From positions 1 to 9,427 of the forward strand of contig JAQVWU010000085.1 of assembly GCA_028709565.1 (NCBI GenBank): 9,427 nucleotides of DNA. The letters run 5' to 3'. This DNA comes from Eubacteriales bacterium (GTDB lineage: Bacteria; Bacillota; Clostridia; Oscillospirales; CAG-272). Under the pieces are notes generated by a model, which saw only the letters and a list, made by a program, of their open reading frames with translations, searched no databases and was not told the origin of the DNA. Positions 1 to 6,175 of this stretch are shown here, in pieces. Within the stretch, counting starts at the first letter, position 1, and the number at the start of each line of letters is the position of its first letter. The translations under genes were made by a program, and so were the position numbers.

Positions 1-9
1 ATAAAGGCC

Positions 10-1002
10 ATGCTTCAGATAAATACCGTTATAAACTTTCTTTTCGCGGCGATAAAAGCGGGTACCCCGCTGCTCTTCGGCACGACCGGCGAAATTGTCA
101 CCCAAAAATCCGGCAACCTGAACCTGGGCGTTGAAGGCCTTATGTATATGGGGGCGTTTGCCGGATTCTACGCAGGTTTTGTGAGCGACAGCATAATTGC
201 CGCGCTGCTGGCCGCCTTTGCGGGCGGTGCCCTGGGAGCTTTTATATACGCTTTCTTTACCGTAACCATGCAGGCGAATCAAAACGTGACAGGTCTTACC
301 CTTACCATATTCGGTACCGGTCTGGCTGTGTTTTTCGGCGAAAGACTGATCGCGCATACGGAAGGGGGAAATCCTAAGCTGTCGGCGGTCTTCTCCGCAA
401 AACTGGCTGAGATCCCCATACCCTATCTCTCGGATATTCCGTATGTTGGCAGGATATTATTTTCACATAATATACTTGTCTATCTGTCAGTCGCGGTAGC
501 CGTTGTCTGCTGGGCTTATTTGAATTTAATGCGACCGGGATTGCGGCTGCGCGCTGTCGGCGAGAATCCGGCGGCAGCCGACGCATCCGGTATTAACGTA
601 TTTCTTGTCAAATATGTTAATATAATCATCGGCGGAGGCATCTGCGGTTTGGGCGGCGCCTATATCTCGCTTATCAACGGAAACGGCGTGTGGAACAACG
701 GCTGCATCAACGGTCAGGGCTGGATTTCGGTCGCGCTGGTTATATTTGCCCGCTGGAGCCCTCTTAAAGCGATTCTGGGTTCATTGATATTCGGCGGCTT
801 TACGGTGTTTCAGGTCCGTACCAATGACTTCGCCGCCGCCTTTCCGGCTCTGTCCTTCCTCGCGGATATCCCAAACGCCTTCTATGTAATGCTGCCGTTT
901 TTGATTACGGCCATAGTTCTGGTAGCCGGCTCTGTCGGCAGCCGCAGGATTAACCCCCAGCCCGCCTCATGCGGCGTAAACTATTCCCGCGAAGAACGAT
1001 AA
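10..1002 (+). CDS. ABC transporter permease, nucleoside/BmpA-type (NupQ/YufQ-like)
   Basis: Inner-membrane permease of the branched-chain amino acid/ribose transporter superfamily (BPD_transp_2), in the subgroup that imports nucleosides with a BmpA-type lipoprotein, a duplicated ATPase and a second permease. The 330 residues are almost entirely hydrophobic, with segments near residues 30-55, 58-88, 92-112, 150-172, 200-222, 230-265 and 285-315. The N-terminal stretch GNLNLGVEGLM and the later GWISVALVIFARWSP match the NupQ-like subgroup as I know it; length is close to that family's roughly 320 residues. A TAA at 2-4 with AAAGG at 3-7 just before the ATG suggests it follows an upstream gene closely, as expected for the last gene of a bmpA-ATPase-permease-permease operon, but those partners lie outside the window. 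A terminator follows directly. Family call is firm; substrate (nucleoside rather than another solute) is inferred. Confidence 0.88.
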   Translation: MLQINTVINFLFAAIKAGTPLLFGTTGEIVTQKSGNLNLGVEGLMYMGAFAGFYAGFVSDSIIAALLAAFAGGALGAFIYAFFTVTMQANQNVTGLTLTIFGTGLAVFFGERLIAHTEGGNPKLSAVFSAKLAEIPIPYLSDIPYVGRILFSHNILVYLSVAVAVVCWAYLNLMRPGLRLRAVGENPAAADASGINVFLVKYVNIIIGGGICGLGGAYISLINGNGVWNNGCINGQGWISVALVIFARWSPLKAILGSLIFGGFTVFQVRTNDFAAAFPALSFLADIPNAFYVMLPFLITAIVLVAGSVGSRRINPQPASCGVNYSREER

Positions 1003-1003
1003 T

Positions 1004-1051
1004 AAAAAAATCCGACTGTATATCATATCATATTATACAGCCGGTTTTTTT
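1004..1051. terminator. Bidirectional intrinsic terminator between permease and cyclophilin genes
   Basis: An 11-base stem (1012-1022 with 1034-1044, one A/C mismatch) encloses an 11-base AT loop. It is preceded by seven A (1004-1010) and followed by seven T (1045-1051), so it can terminate transcripts from both converging genes. It starts two bases after the permease stop and ends 25 bases before the cyclophilin stop. Confidence 0.85.
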
Positions 1052-1062
1052 ATGCCTTTATT

Positions 1063-1085
1063 ATGCTTCTATGCTTCTATGCTTC
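1063..1085. repeat. 8-base tandem repeat (ATGCTTCT, 2.9 copies) at the 3' end of the cyclophilin gene
   Basis: Two full copies and seven bases of a third copy of ATGCTTCT. The cyclophilin stop codon (TAG on the minus strand, 1077-1079) lies inside the array, so the last codons GAA-GCA are part of the repeat. It looks like a slippage product; copy-number change downstream of the stop would leave the protein intact. Confidence 0.8.
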
Positions 1086-1688
1086 ACCGCCCTCAATAAA
1101 AGAGGCGCTTTTTATAATCTGGTCTTCAAGGGGTTTGTCGTTTGTGTCGGTGGCGCTTGAGGCGATCGCGTCTACCGTATCCATGCCTTCGATTACCCTG
1201 CCGAAGGCGGCGTAACTGCCGTCCAGGTTTGTCGCGTCACCGTGGCAGATGAAAAAGTGGGAGGAAGCCGTATCGTTGCCGGTGGATTTACGTCCCATCG
1301 ATACGACGCCGCGCCGGTGCGACAGGTCGTTCTTAACACCGTTCGCGGCGAATTCGCCTTTGATTGTTTCATCCGCCCCGCCCATGCCGGTACCGGTGGG
1401 ATCTCCGCATTGTATCATAAAATCCTTGATGACACGGTGAAATGTAAGTCCGTCATAAAAACCTGAGAGAACCAGCTGCTGGAAGTTCGCCACCGTTATA
1501 GGGGCGATGTCGGGTAATAATTCGATGACAATAATGCCGCCGCCGTCCATTTCCAGCCGGACGTAGTTGGTCGCGCCCTCGATTGTCTCGGATTTTTGCA
1601 ATGTTACCCCTTTATTGCAAGAAAACACGGACACCTGCAAAAGGGCAATCAATAAGAGTAATGCGATTTTTTTAATACTGCCGGTCAT
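1077..1688 (-). CDS. Cyclophilin-type peptidyl-prolyl cis-trans isomerase, predicted lipoprotein
   Basis: Catalyses proline cis-trans isomerisation, aiding folding of exported proteins. The first 23 residues form a signal peptide (KK followed by a Leu-rich core) ending VFSC, a near-consensus lipobox with Cys24 as the lipidated residue, so the enzyme should be anchored on the outer face of the membrane. The cyclophilin fold covers about 40-198: FHRVIKDFMIQ (83-93) carries the catalytic Arg85 with Phe90, Met91 and Gln93; HFFICHGD is at 144-151 and LDGSYAAFGRV at 155-165. Compared with human CypA, Gly132 stands where Ala101 is and His144 where Gln111 is; QCGD replaces the usual QGGD. Start: GGAGGT at 1695-1700, six bases before the ATG. 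The ATG overlaps the upstream stop (ATGA), so translation is probably coupled to the corrinoid activation-domain gene. Family is certain; lipidation is likely. Confidence 0.93.
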   Translation of the reverse strand: MTGSIKKIALLLLIALLQVSVFSCNKGVTLQKSETIEGATNYVRLEMDGGGIIVIELLPDIAPITVANFQQLVLSGFYDGLTFHRVIKDFMIQCGDPTGTGMGGADETIKGEFAANGVKNDLSHRRGVVSMGRKSTGNDTASSHFFICHGDATNLDGSYAAFGRVIEGMDTVDAIASSATDTNDKPLEDQIIKSASFIEGGEA

Positions 1689-2368
1689 ACGGATACCTCC
1701 GATTCGGCGCGTCTGTTGGGACAGTTGACCAACGGGCAGTGGGTGCAGTTGTGGTATTCGCTCTCACTCTCAAAACCTATGCCGCTGACCGTTTTTGAGG
1801 GCAGCATGAGCATTGAATCGGTCAGGCGCACACCGATTTTTTCGTAAATATACTCACGTCCGAATATGGCGAACAGTTCCCGCTGCCCGGACAGCGGCCA
1901 TTGTTTGATTGAACCGGGATTCATGGCGGAAAAATGTCCTTTGATGTGATAGGTATTTTTTATATGTTCAAAATGTTTGCTTATCATCTTTGACAGGTAT
2001 ATTTTTTTTATCTCGTCGGCGAAATACTCGGCCAGCGGATCGTCCGTGAAGCTTGCTGACCATTCCTCAAGCGCCGCACCGCAGGTTGCTATATAGGGAA
2101 ACACACGGTTGACGCCGTCAAAGTTGTTTCGCATCAGCTGTGATTTAATCGTCACACCATTGATTGTCACGCTGTTCCCGTCTGTTTTCTCAACGGGCAG
2201 CACCGAGTATAATGCGAGCGGCCGGGCTGCCGATTGAGCTTGGTTGAACATGTCGGTTATTTCATCGAGATTGTCCTCGCCCGCCTTGGCGATAAGTCCG
2301 CTGCGGTCCTTTTCGCCCAGGATAGTATCGTCAAGTGTAATGATGATATTCATATCGGTATCGTGCAT
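1685..2368 (-). CDS. Stand-alone vitamin B12-dependent methionine synthase activation-domain protein
   Basis: Resembles the C-terminal AdoMet-binding activation domain of MetH (Met_synt_B12), which supports reductive remethylation of inactivated cob(II)alamin. Here it is a free 227-residue protein, a form known from anaerobes such as Thermotoga, where MetH lacks this domain. The strongest family signature is in the second half: HFSAMNPGSIKQWPLSGQ (145-162), the AdoMet-site region; ELFAIFG; IGVRLTDSMLMLPSKTVSGI (178-197); then a cluster C208-x2-C211-P-x3-C216-P-x-RRA. Cys96 lies in a YIATCG segment. The cysteine cluster suggests a metal or Fe-S site, which the MetH domain itself does not have; that is inference. 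Start chosen at 2368 because AGGAG (2376-2380) sits seven bases upstream; an internal Met6 lacks comparable support. It is the first gene of an operon with the cyclophilin lipoprotein. The partner corrinoid protein is not in the window. Confidence 0.86.
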   Translation of the reverse strand: MHDTDMNIIITLDDTILGEKDRSGLIAKAGEDNLDEITDMFNQAQSAARPLALYSVLPVEKTDGNSVTINGVTIKSQLMRNNFDGVNRVFPYIATCGAALEEWSASFTDDPLAEYFADEIKKIYLSKMISKHFEHIKNTYHIKGHFSAMNPGSIKQWPLSGQRELFAIFGREYIYEKIGVRLTDSMLMLPSKTVSGIGFESESEYHNCTHCPLVNCPNRRAESEVSV

Positions 2369-2407
2369 AATTTTTCTCCTGTGTGAATGTTATGGGAAGG
2401 TTGGCAA

Positions 2408-2413
2408 TATAAT
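2408..2413 (+). promoter_or_regulatory. Candidate -10 box for the ytvI-like gene
   Basis: A perfect TATAAT lies in the 61-base divergent gap. A start site near 2420 would leave about 28 bases before the TTG at 2448 but only about 10 before the ATG at 2430. No good -35 box is visible at normal spacing, so the call is weak. Confidence 0.35.
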
Positions 2414-2429
2414 AAAGTAAAACCAAAAA

Positions 2430-3566
2430 ATGATTCGGGAGTCTGTCTTGAACAATAAATATCTGCCGGAGAGCGGTTATAAACGGGTCGCGGTTATAAG
2501 CCTGTATGTTATAATAGCCGCCGCGGTTTTATATATTGCGCTCAAATACCTTATTGGCTTGTTTCTGCCGTTTATTATAGCCTGGGTGATTGCCTCGCTG
2601 CTGCAGCCACCTATACGATATTTATGCCGGCGCTTCCGCATATCGCTTAAAGCGGTGAGCATAGTTGTTGTGCTGGTTGTATTCGCCGCAGCCGGGGTAT
2701 TGCTCTTTATCATATCCGACCGTCTCATATGGGAAGCCGGCAGGCTGGTTTCATGGCTGAGCGAAAATGCCGATATCATAACGGGCGAGGTGTCGGTGCT
2801 GCTGGAAAAACTGACCGAACGCATACCGATCTCCTTCGGCGAGGAACACATTGCGTCGGCGGCAGCCGAGGTGATAGACGGGGCGCTGTTGTCGATTACG
2901 TCGCGGGTACCCGAAATGGTTTCGGCTGCCGCCGGCATACTGCCGCGGTCATTGTTTTTTACAATCATGCTTATCGCGGCCTGCTTTTATATATGCGCCG
3001 GTTATCAGGAGATCGGCGCATATATCGAGCGCCGCCTCCCCCGGGACATTACCCCGATATTCGGCCGTGCCCGTTCTCAGGCCGCAAACGCCGGACGGCG
3101 GTATCTCAGGGCATATGCCGTGATGTTTACCGTTACATTTGCCGAACTGCTGGTCGGGCTGCTGATGTTTAAAATCGATTACGCCTTCATGATGGCTCTG
3201 CTTATTGCCGCGGTGGATATATTGCCGGTGCTGGGCACGGGTACCATACTTATTCCGTGGAGTATAATACTGCTGGCAACCGGAGATTATTATACCGGTT
3301 TCGGTATGCTGATAATATATGGTGTTGTGACGGTGGTCAGACAGATTATGGAACCCCGTATAGTGGGGGTCAGCATCGGGCTTCACCCGCTGATAACCCT
3401 CATGGCAATGTACGCGGGGTTTCGGCTGTTCGGCTTTACCGGTATAATATTACTGCCGATAGCCGCGATTCTGGCAATCAATATCTTTCGCGATGAAAAA
3501 ATAACGGCAATAAAGGAAAAGCGGAAATCAGAAGAATCGAATGAATCGAATGAGGAAACGTTATAG
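2430..3566 (+). CDS. ytvI: AI-2E family transporter, YtvI-like sporulation integral membrane protein
   Basis: Polytopic membrane protein of the AI-2E/PurR-associated permease family (PF01594); the size (378 or 372 residues) and Firmicute setting fit the YtvI subgroup made during spore formation, whose transported substrate is not established. Hydrophobic segments lie near 17-55, 73-95, 160-190, 227-247, 252-308 and 315-350. The family's conserved C-terminal half is clear: DILPVLGTGTILIPW (264-278), then EPRIVGVSIGLHPL and the following glycine-rich membrane region. A charged tail ends in a duplicated ESN-ESN. Start is uncertain: the ATG at 2430 has no Shine-Dalgarno site, whereas an in-frame TTG at 2448 has GGGAG (2437-2441) six bases upstream and gives 372 residues. 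Transcribed divergently from the activation-domain operon and convergently with guaB (seven-base gap). Family firm; YtvI subgroup likely. Confidence 0.82.
   Translation: MIRESVLNNKYLPESGYKRVAVISLYVIIAAAVLYIALKYLIGLFLPFIIAWVIASLLQPPIRYLCRRFRISLKAVSIVVVLVVFAAAGVLLFIISDRLIWEAGRLVSWLSENADIITGEVSVLLEKLTERIPISFGEEHIASAAAEVIDGALLSITSRVPEMVSAAAGILPRSLFFTIMLIAACFYICAGYQEIGAYIERRLPRDITPIFGRARSQAANAGRRYLRAYAVMFTVTFAELLVGLLMFKIDYAFMMALLIAAVDILPVLGTGTILIPWSIILLATGDYYTGFGMLIIYGVVTVVRQIMEPRIVGVSIGLHPLITLMAMYAGFRLFGFTGIILLPIAAILAINIFRDEKITAIKEKRKSEESNESNEETL
3534..3551 (+). repeat. In-frame 9-base direct repeat encoding ESN-ESN
   Basis: GAATCGAAT occurs twice in perfect tandem and in frame near the 3' end of the ytvI-like gene, duplicating a Glu-Ser-Asn triplet in the hydrophilic tail. 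Confidence 0.85.
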
Positions 3567-3573
3567 CGGTTTG

Positions 3574-5058
3574 TTATAATACCTGTACGCTGTAGTTGGG
3601 AGCCTCTTTGGTGATGTTGATATCATGGGGATGCGACTCACGCAGGCCGGCGCCGGTTATACGTATAAAGCTGCCGTTGGTCTTGAGCGATTGGATTGAT
3701 TCGCATCCGCAATAGCCCATACCCGCTCTCAGCCCGCCCGTGAGCTGGAATACCGTGTCGGCAAGGGGACCTTTATAGGGAACCCGCCCTTCAACACCCT
3801 CCGGGACCAATTTCGAGGAACCCTCCTGGAAATACCGGTCCTTTGAGCCTTTTTCCATGGCCGCCAGCGAACCCATACCGCGGTAAACCTTAAATCGTCT
3901 GCCCTGGTATATTTCGCTCTCGCCCGGACTTTCCTCGCATCCGGCAAACAGCGAACCGATCATGATTACATCGGCGCCCGCGGCAATAGCTTTGGGAAGA
4001 TCGCCGCTGTATTTGACCCCCCCGTCGGCGATAACGGGAATATCGTATTCCGCAGCCGCGCGGGCAACGTCATAGATTGCGGTTACCTGGGGCACCCCGA
4101 TTCCCGCGATTACCCGGGTTGTGCAGATTGAGCCGGGTCCTATACCGACCTTTATGCCGTCGGCGCCGGCTTTGATCAGATCGACCGCGGCCTGTGCGGT
4201 GGCAATATTGCCGGCTATGAGCTGGCAGTTGGGATATGCATGCTTTATCTCATGTATGCACCGCAGGATATTGGATGAATGTCCGTGGGCTGAATCGAGT
4301 ACAAGAAAATCCGCTCCCACCGAAAGCAGGGAAGCGGAACGTTCTATCACATCACCGGTTACCCCGACCGCGGCGCCGCAGAGCAGTCTGCCGGCGCTGT
4401 CTTTTGCCGAATGCGGATAGCGTTTGGTCTTTTCTATATCCTTGATGGTAATCAGACCGCGCAGTATAAAATTATTGTCGACAAGCGGCAGTTTTTCGAT
4501 TTTATAGCGGCGCAAAATTTCCTGAGCCTGTTCAAGCGTGGTGCCTTCGGGGGCGGTGACAAGATTCTCTTTTGTCATAACATCATCGATGGGTACGTTA
4601 TGATTGGTCAGAAAACGTATGTCGCGGTTTGTAATTATACCTACCAGACGCCGGTTATCGTCAATAATCGGCACACCCGAAATCTTATATTTGGCCATCA
4701 ACTCGTCCGCTTCGTAGACATAGTTGTGCGCTTTGAGGGAAAACGGGTTTAATATGACACCGTTTTCACTTCTTTTGACCCGTTCGACCTCGTCAATCTG
4801 CTGTTCGAGGGACATGTTTTTATGGATGACACCGACCCCGCCCTCGCGCGCTATCGCTATGGCGAGTTTTGATTCGGTGACCGTATCCATGGCGGCGCTT
4901 ATGAGCGGAATATTGAGACCGATTTTGGCGGTAAGTCTGGTTGAGAGATTTACATCGCAGGGCAGCACATCACTCTTTTGAGGGACCAGCAGCACATCGT
5001 CAAAAGTCAGCCCCTCTTTTGAAAATTTATCGTCCGGGGATGTAATTTCGTATGACAT
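3574..5058 (-). CDS. guaB: Inosine-5'-monophosphate dehydrogenase
   Basis: Converts IMP to XMP with NAD+, the committed step of GMP synthesis, in the cytoplasm. The 494 residues are full length. A TIM barrel starts with LTFDDVLLVP (17-26) and is interrupted by two CBS domains at about 100-210 (SGVPIIDD, GIITNRDIRFL, then EKLPLVD, GLITIKDIEKT). The catalytic loop GIGPGSICTTRVIAG (305-319) carries Cys312, and the mobile flap follows with YRGMGSLAAM (392-401), the Arg408-Tyr409 dyad in DRYFQ and EGRVPYKG (423-430). All key residues are present. AAGGAGAC (5067-5074) precedes the ATG, and a good promoter lies upstream. It is flanked by convergent ytvI-like and a divergent isomerase-like gene, so it is probably monocistronic; no terminator is visible beyond its stop. 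No purine riboswitch is seen in its short leader. Confidence 0.98.
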   Translation of the reverse strand: MSYEITSPDDKFSKEGLTFDDVLLVPQKSDVLPCDVNLSTRLTAKIGLNIPLISAAMDTVTESKLAIAIAREGGVGVIHKNMSLEQQIDEVERVKRSENGVILNPFSLKAHNYVYEADELMAKYKISGVPIIDDNRRLVGIITNRDIRFLTNHNVPIDDVMTKENLVTAPEGTTLEQAQEILRRYKIEKLPLVDNNFILRGLITIKDIEKTKRYPHSAKDSAGRLLCGAAVGVTGDVIERSASLLSVGADFLVLDSAHGHSSNILRCIHEIKHAYPNCQLIAGNIATAQAAVDLIKAGADGIKVGIGPGSICTTRVIAGIGVPQVTAIYDVARAAAEYDIPVIADGGVKYSGDLPKAIAAGADVIMIGSLFAGCEESPGESEIYQGRRFKVYRGMGSLAAMEKGSKDRYFQEGSSKLVPEGVEGRVPYKGPLADTVFQLTGGLRAGMGYCGCESIQSLKTNGSFIRITGAGLRESHPHDINITKEAPNYSVQVL

Positions 5059-5095
5059 AAGAAGTTGTCTCCTTTTTTATTATAATTACAAAATA

Positions 5096-5110
5096 TAATA
5101 TTAAATATTA
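5096..5110. promoter_or_regulatory. Palindrome at the predicted guaB start site (possible operator)
   Basis: TAATATTAAATATTA is a perfect 7+1+7 inverted repeat directly downstream of the guaB -10 box, covering the predicted transcription start. A bound repressor would block the promoter. The sequence is pure AT in an AT-rich gap, so chance is a real alternative. Confidence 0.3.
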
Positions 5111-5140
5111 ATTATATATCATATTATATACCGACGTCAA
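5111..5140 (-). promoter_or_regulatory. Sigma-A-type promoter for guaB
   Basis: On the minus strand, TTGACG (complement of 5135-5140) is followed after 18 bases by TATAAT (complement of 5111-5116). The predicted start near 5104 gives a leader of about 45 bases. These are close to consensus boxes in the right place; no other comparable pair is seen upstream of guaB. Confidence 0.65.
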
Positions 5141-5154
5141 TCATATTAAGAAAA

Positions 5155-5168
5155 TTTAATATATTAAA
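5155..5168. promoter_or_regulatory. 14-base perfect AT palindrome upstream of guaB -35
   Basis: TTTAATATATTAAA is a perfect palindrome 15 bases upstream of the guaB -35 box and about 58 bases, centre to centre, from the palindrome over the start site. The two share TTAATAT-type half-sites. Could be an operator pair or chance. Confidence 0.25.
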
Positions 5169-5203
5169 ATACGCCGGTGCATATTATTCCGTTGAATCTT
5201 TTA

Positions 5204-5222
5204 TGTATAATTTATATATACA
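5204..5222 (+). promoter_or_regulatory. Candidate -10 box within a 19-base palindrome, upstream of the isomerase-like gene
   Basis: TATAAT at 5206-5211 lies inside TGTATA-n7-TATACA (5204-5222), an inverted repeat of operator-like size. No good -35 box is found at 16-18 bases. If it is used, the leader is about 90 bases long; I see no recognisable riboswitch fold in 5223-5310. Confidence 0.35.
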
Positions 5223-5310
5223 GGTTTTGAGTTCTTTTACCGTCGAAAGGGACCATTCTTTATTTTATACAGAATAACCAAAATTATATGCGGCGGAGAA
5301 ACGGGTCGAC

Positions 5311-6117
5311 ATGAAAATAGGAGCATGTGTCGGGATGAATCCCGACGCGGTAAGAACTTTAGGTCAGATAGGATACGAATATGTAGAGACGGGATTATGG
5401 GAGGCTTCGGGAGCGGACGACGCCAAAAAGGACGCTTATCTCAAGGCACTCAATGACGCCGGACTGCGCTGTGAGGCGTCGGCTTTCGCTTTCCCGGGCG
5501 TTTACAATCCCGCGGGCGCCCAGACCGATGAAGATATTGAAAAGGCATATACGGCGTTTCGCGATGTCATAGCGCGTACCCGCTATATGGGCAATGAAAT
5601 ACTTGTGGTCGGAGCCGGCGGAGTCAGAAACTTCCCCAAGGACAAGGGATATGACATTGACAATGTATATGAACAGCTTGCCGATGTGTGCGCCCGGGTT
5701 ATCTCTCCGGTATGCGCGGAATTCAATCTGACAGCCGCGTTGGAAGGGCTGCAGCAGGCCGAATCCCCCACATTCAACCTGACCGAACAATCGGTCGCGA
5801 CAGCCAGGGCGTCGGGCAAGGACAACATAAGGGTAATGACCGACTACTTCCACATATGGGTTGAAAAAGAAGATATGTCCAAATTCGCTTCCTTCGGTGA
5901 CATGATAGTTCATGCCCATATCGCAAATCCCGTCGGACGTATTATGCCCCGGGAGGGAGACGGAGCCGACTATCCGGCGTTTTTCAGCAATCTAAAAAAA
6001 GCGGGTTATACAGGGCGGCTGTCGGTGGAAGCGGGTGTTCAGGGCGAATACAGACCCACCATGGAGGCCGCCTTCAAAGAGATGATAAAGCAGGCGGAAG
6101 CGGTCGGACTCAGATAA
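5311..6117 (+). CDS. Sugar phosphate isomerase/epimerase-like TIM-barrel protein
   Basis: Member of the xylose isomerase-like/AP endonuclease 2 superfamily (PF01261): metal-dependent TIM barrels that isomerise, epimerise or dehydrate sugars and polyols. At 268 residues it is the usual single-domain length. Candidate metal ligands sit in the expected order and setting: Glu145 in AALEGLQQ, Asp178 and His181 in MTDYFHIW, His201/His203 in VHAHIANP, and Glu240 in SVEAG near the C-terminal end of the barrel. The beginning MKIGACVG fits the first barrel strand, supporting this ATG over Met9; GGAG at 5294-5297 is 13 bases upstream, longer than ideal. The gene stands alone on its strand, divergent from guaB and convergent with the FAD oxidoreductase, and ends before a strong terminator. 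The substrate cannot be told from the sequence; endonuclease function is unlikely because the protein resembles the sugar isomerase subgroups. Confidence 0.85.
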   Translation: MKIGACVGMNPDAVRTLGQIGYEYVETGLWEASGADDAKKDAYLKALNDAGLRCEASAFAFPGVYNPAGAQTDEDIEKAYTAFRDVIARTRYMGNEILVVGAGGVRNFPKDKGYDIDNVYEQLADVCARVISPVCAEFNLTAALEGLQQAESPTFNLTEQSVATARASGKDNIRVMTDYFHIWVEKEDMSKFASFGDMIVHAHIANPVGRIMPREGDGADYPAFFSNLKKAGYTGRLSVEAGVQGEYRPTMEAAFKEMIKQAEAVGLR

Positions 6118-6138
6118 GACAGGAAAAACGGGTATTTA

Positions 6139-6171
6139 AAAGGCGTATCGCAGTTGACGCAATACGCCTTT
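6139..6171. terminator. Intrinsic terminator between the isomerase-like and FAD oxidoreductase genes
   Basis: A perfect 10-base stem (AAAGGCGTAT at 6139-6148 with ATACGCCTTT at 6162-6171) encloses a 13-base loop. The plus-strand side continues into a broken T run (TTTAATTTTA), and an A run at 6138-6141 serves the other strand. It begins 21 bases after the isomerase stop and ends four bases from the oxidoreductase stop, so it probably serves both. Confidence 0.85.
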
Positions 6172-6175
6172 AATT

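Noticed and set aside
969..1160. 63-codon plus-strand frame after the permease
   Set aside because: It runs through the terminator and into the cyclophilin gene antisense; no ribosome binding site and no homology signal.
2477..3386. Long open frames on both strands overlapping the ytvI-like gene
   Set aside because: Low-complexity translations rich in Arg, His and Thr; the frame at 2430-3566 has real membrane segments and family motifs.
10..5058. Functional unit linking the nucleoside permease and guaB
   Set aside because: Both touch purine metabolism, but three unrelated genes on mixed strands and a terminator separate them, so the link is not supported by layout.
5059..5310. Purine riboswitch, T-box or small RNA in the 252-base gap
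   Set aside because: No conserved purine-aptamer core, T-box motif or stable GC-containing hairpin is visible; only AT palindromes and promoter-like boxes.
5395..5919. 174-codon minus-strand open frame
   Set aside because: Shadow of the isomerase-like gene, whose metal ligands are in the plus-strand frame.
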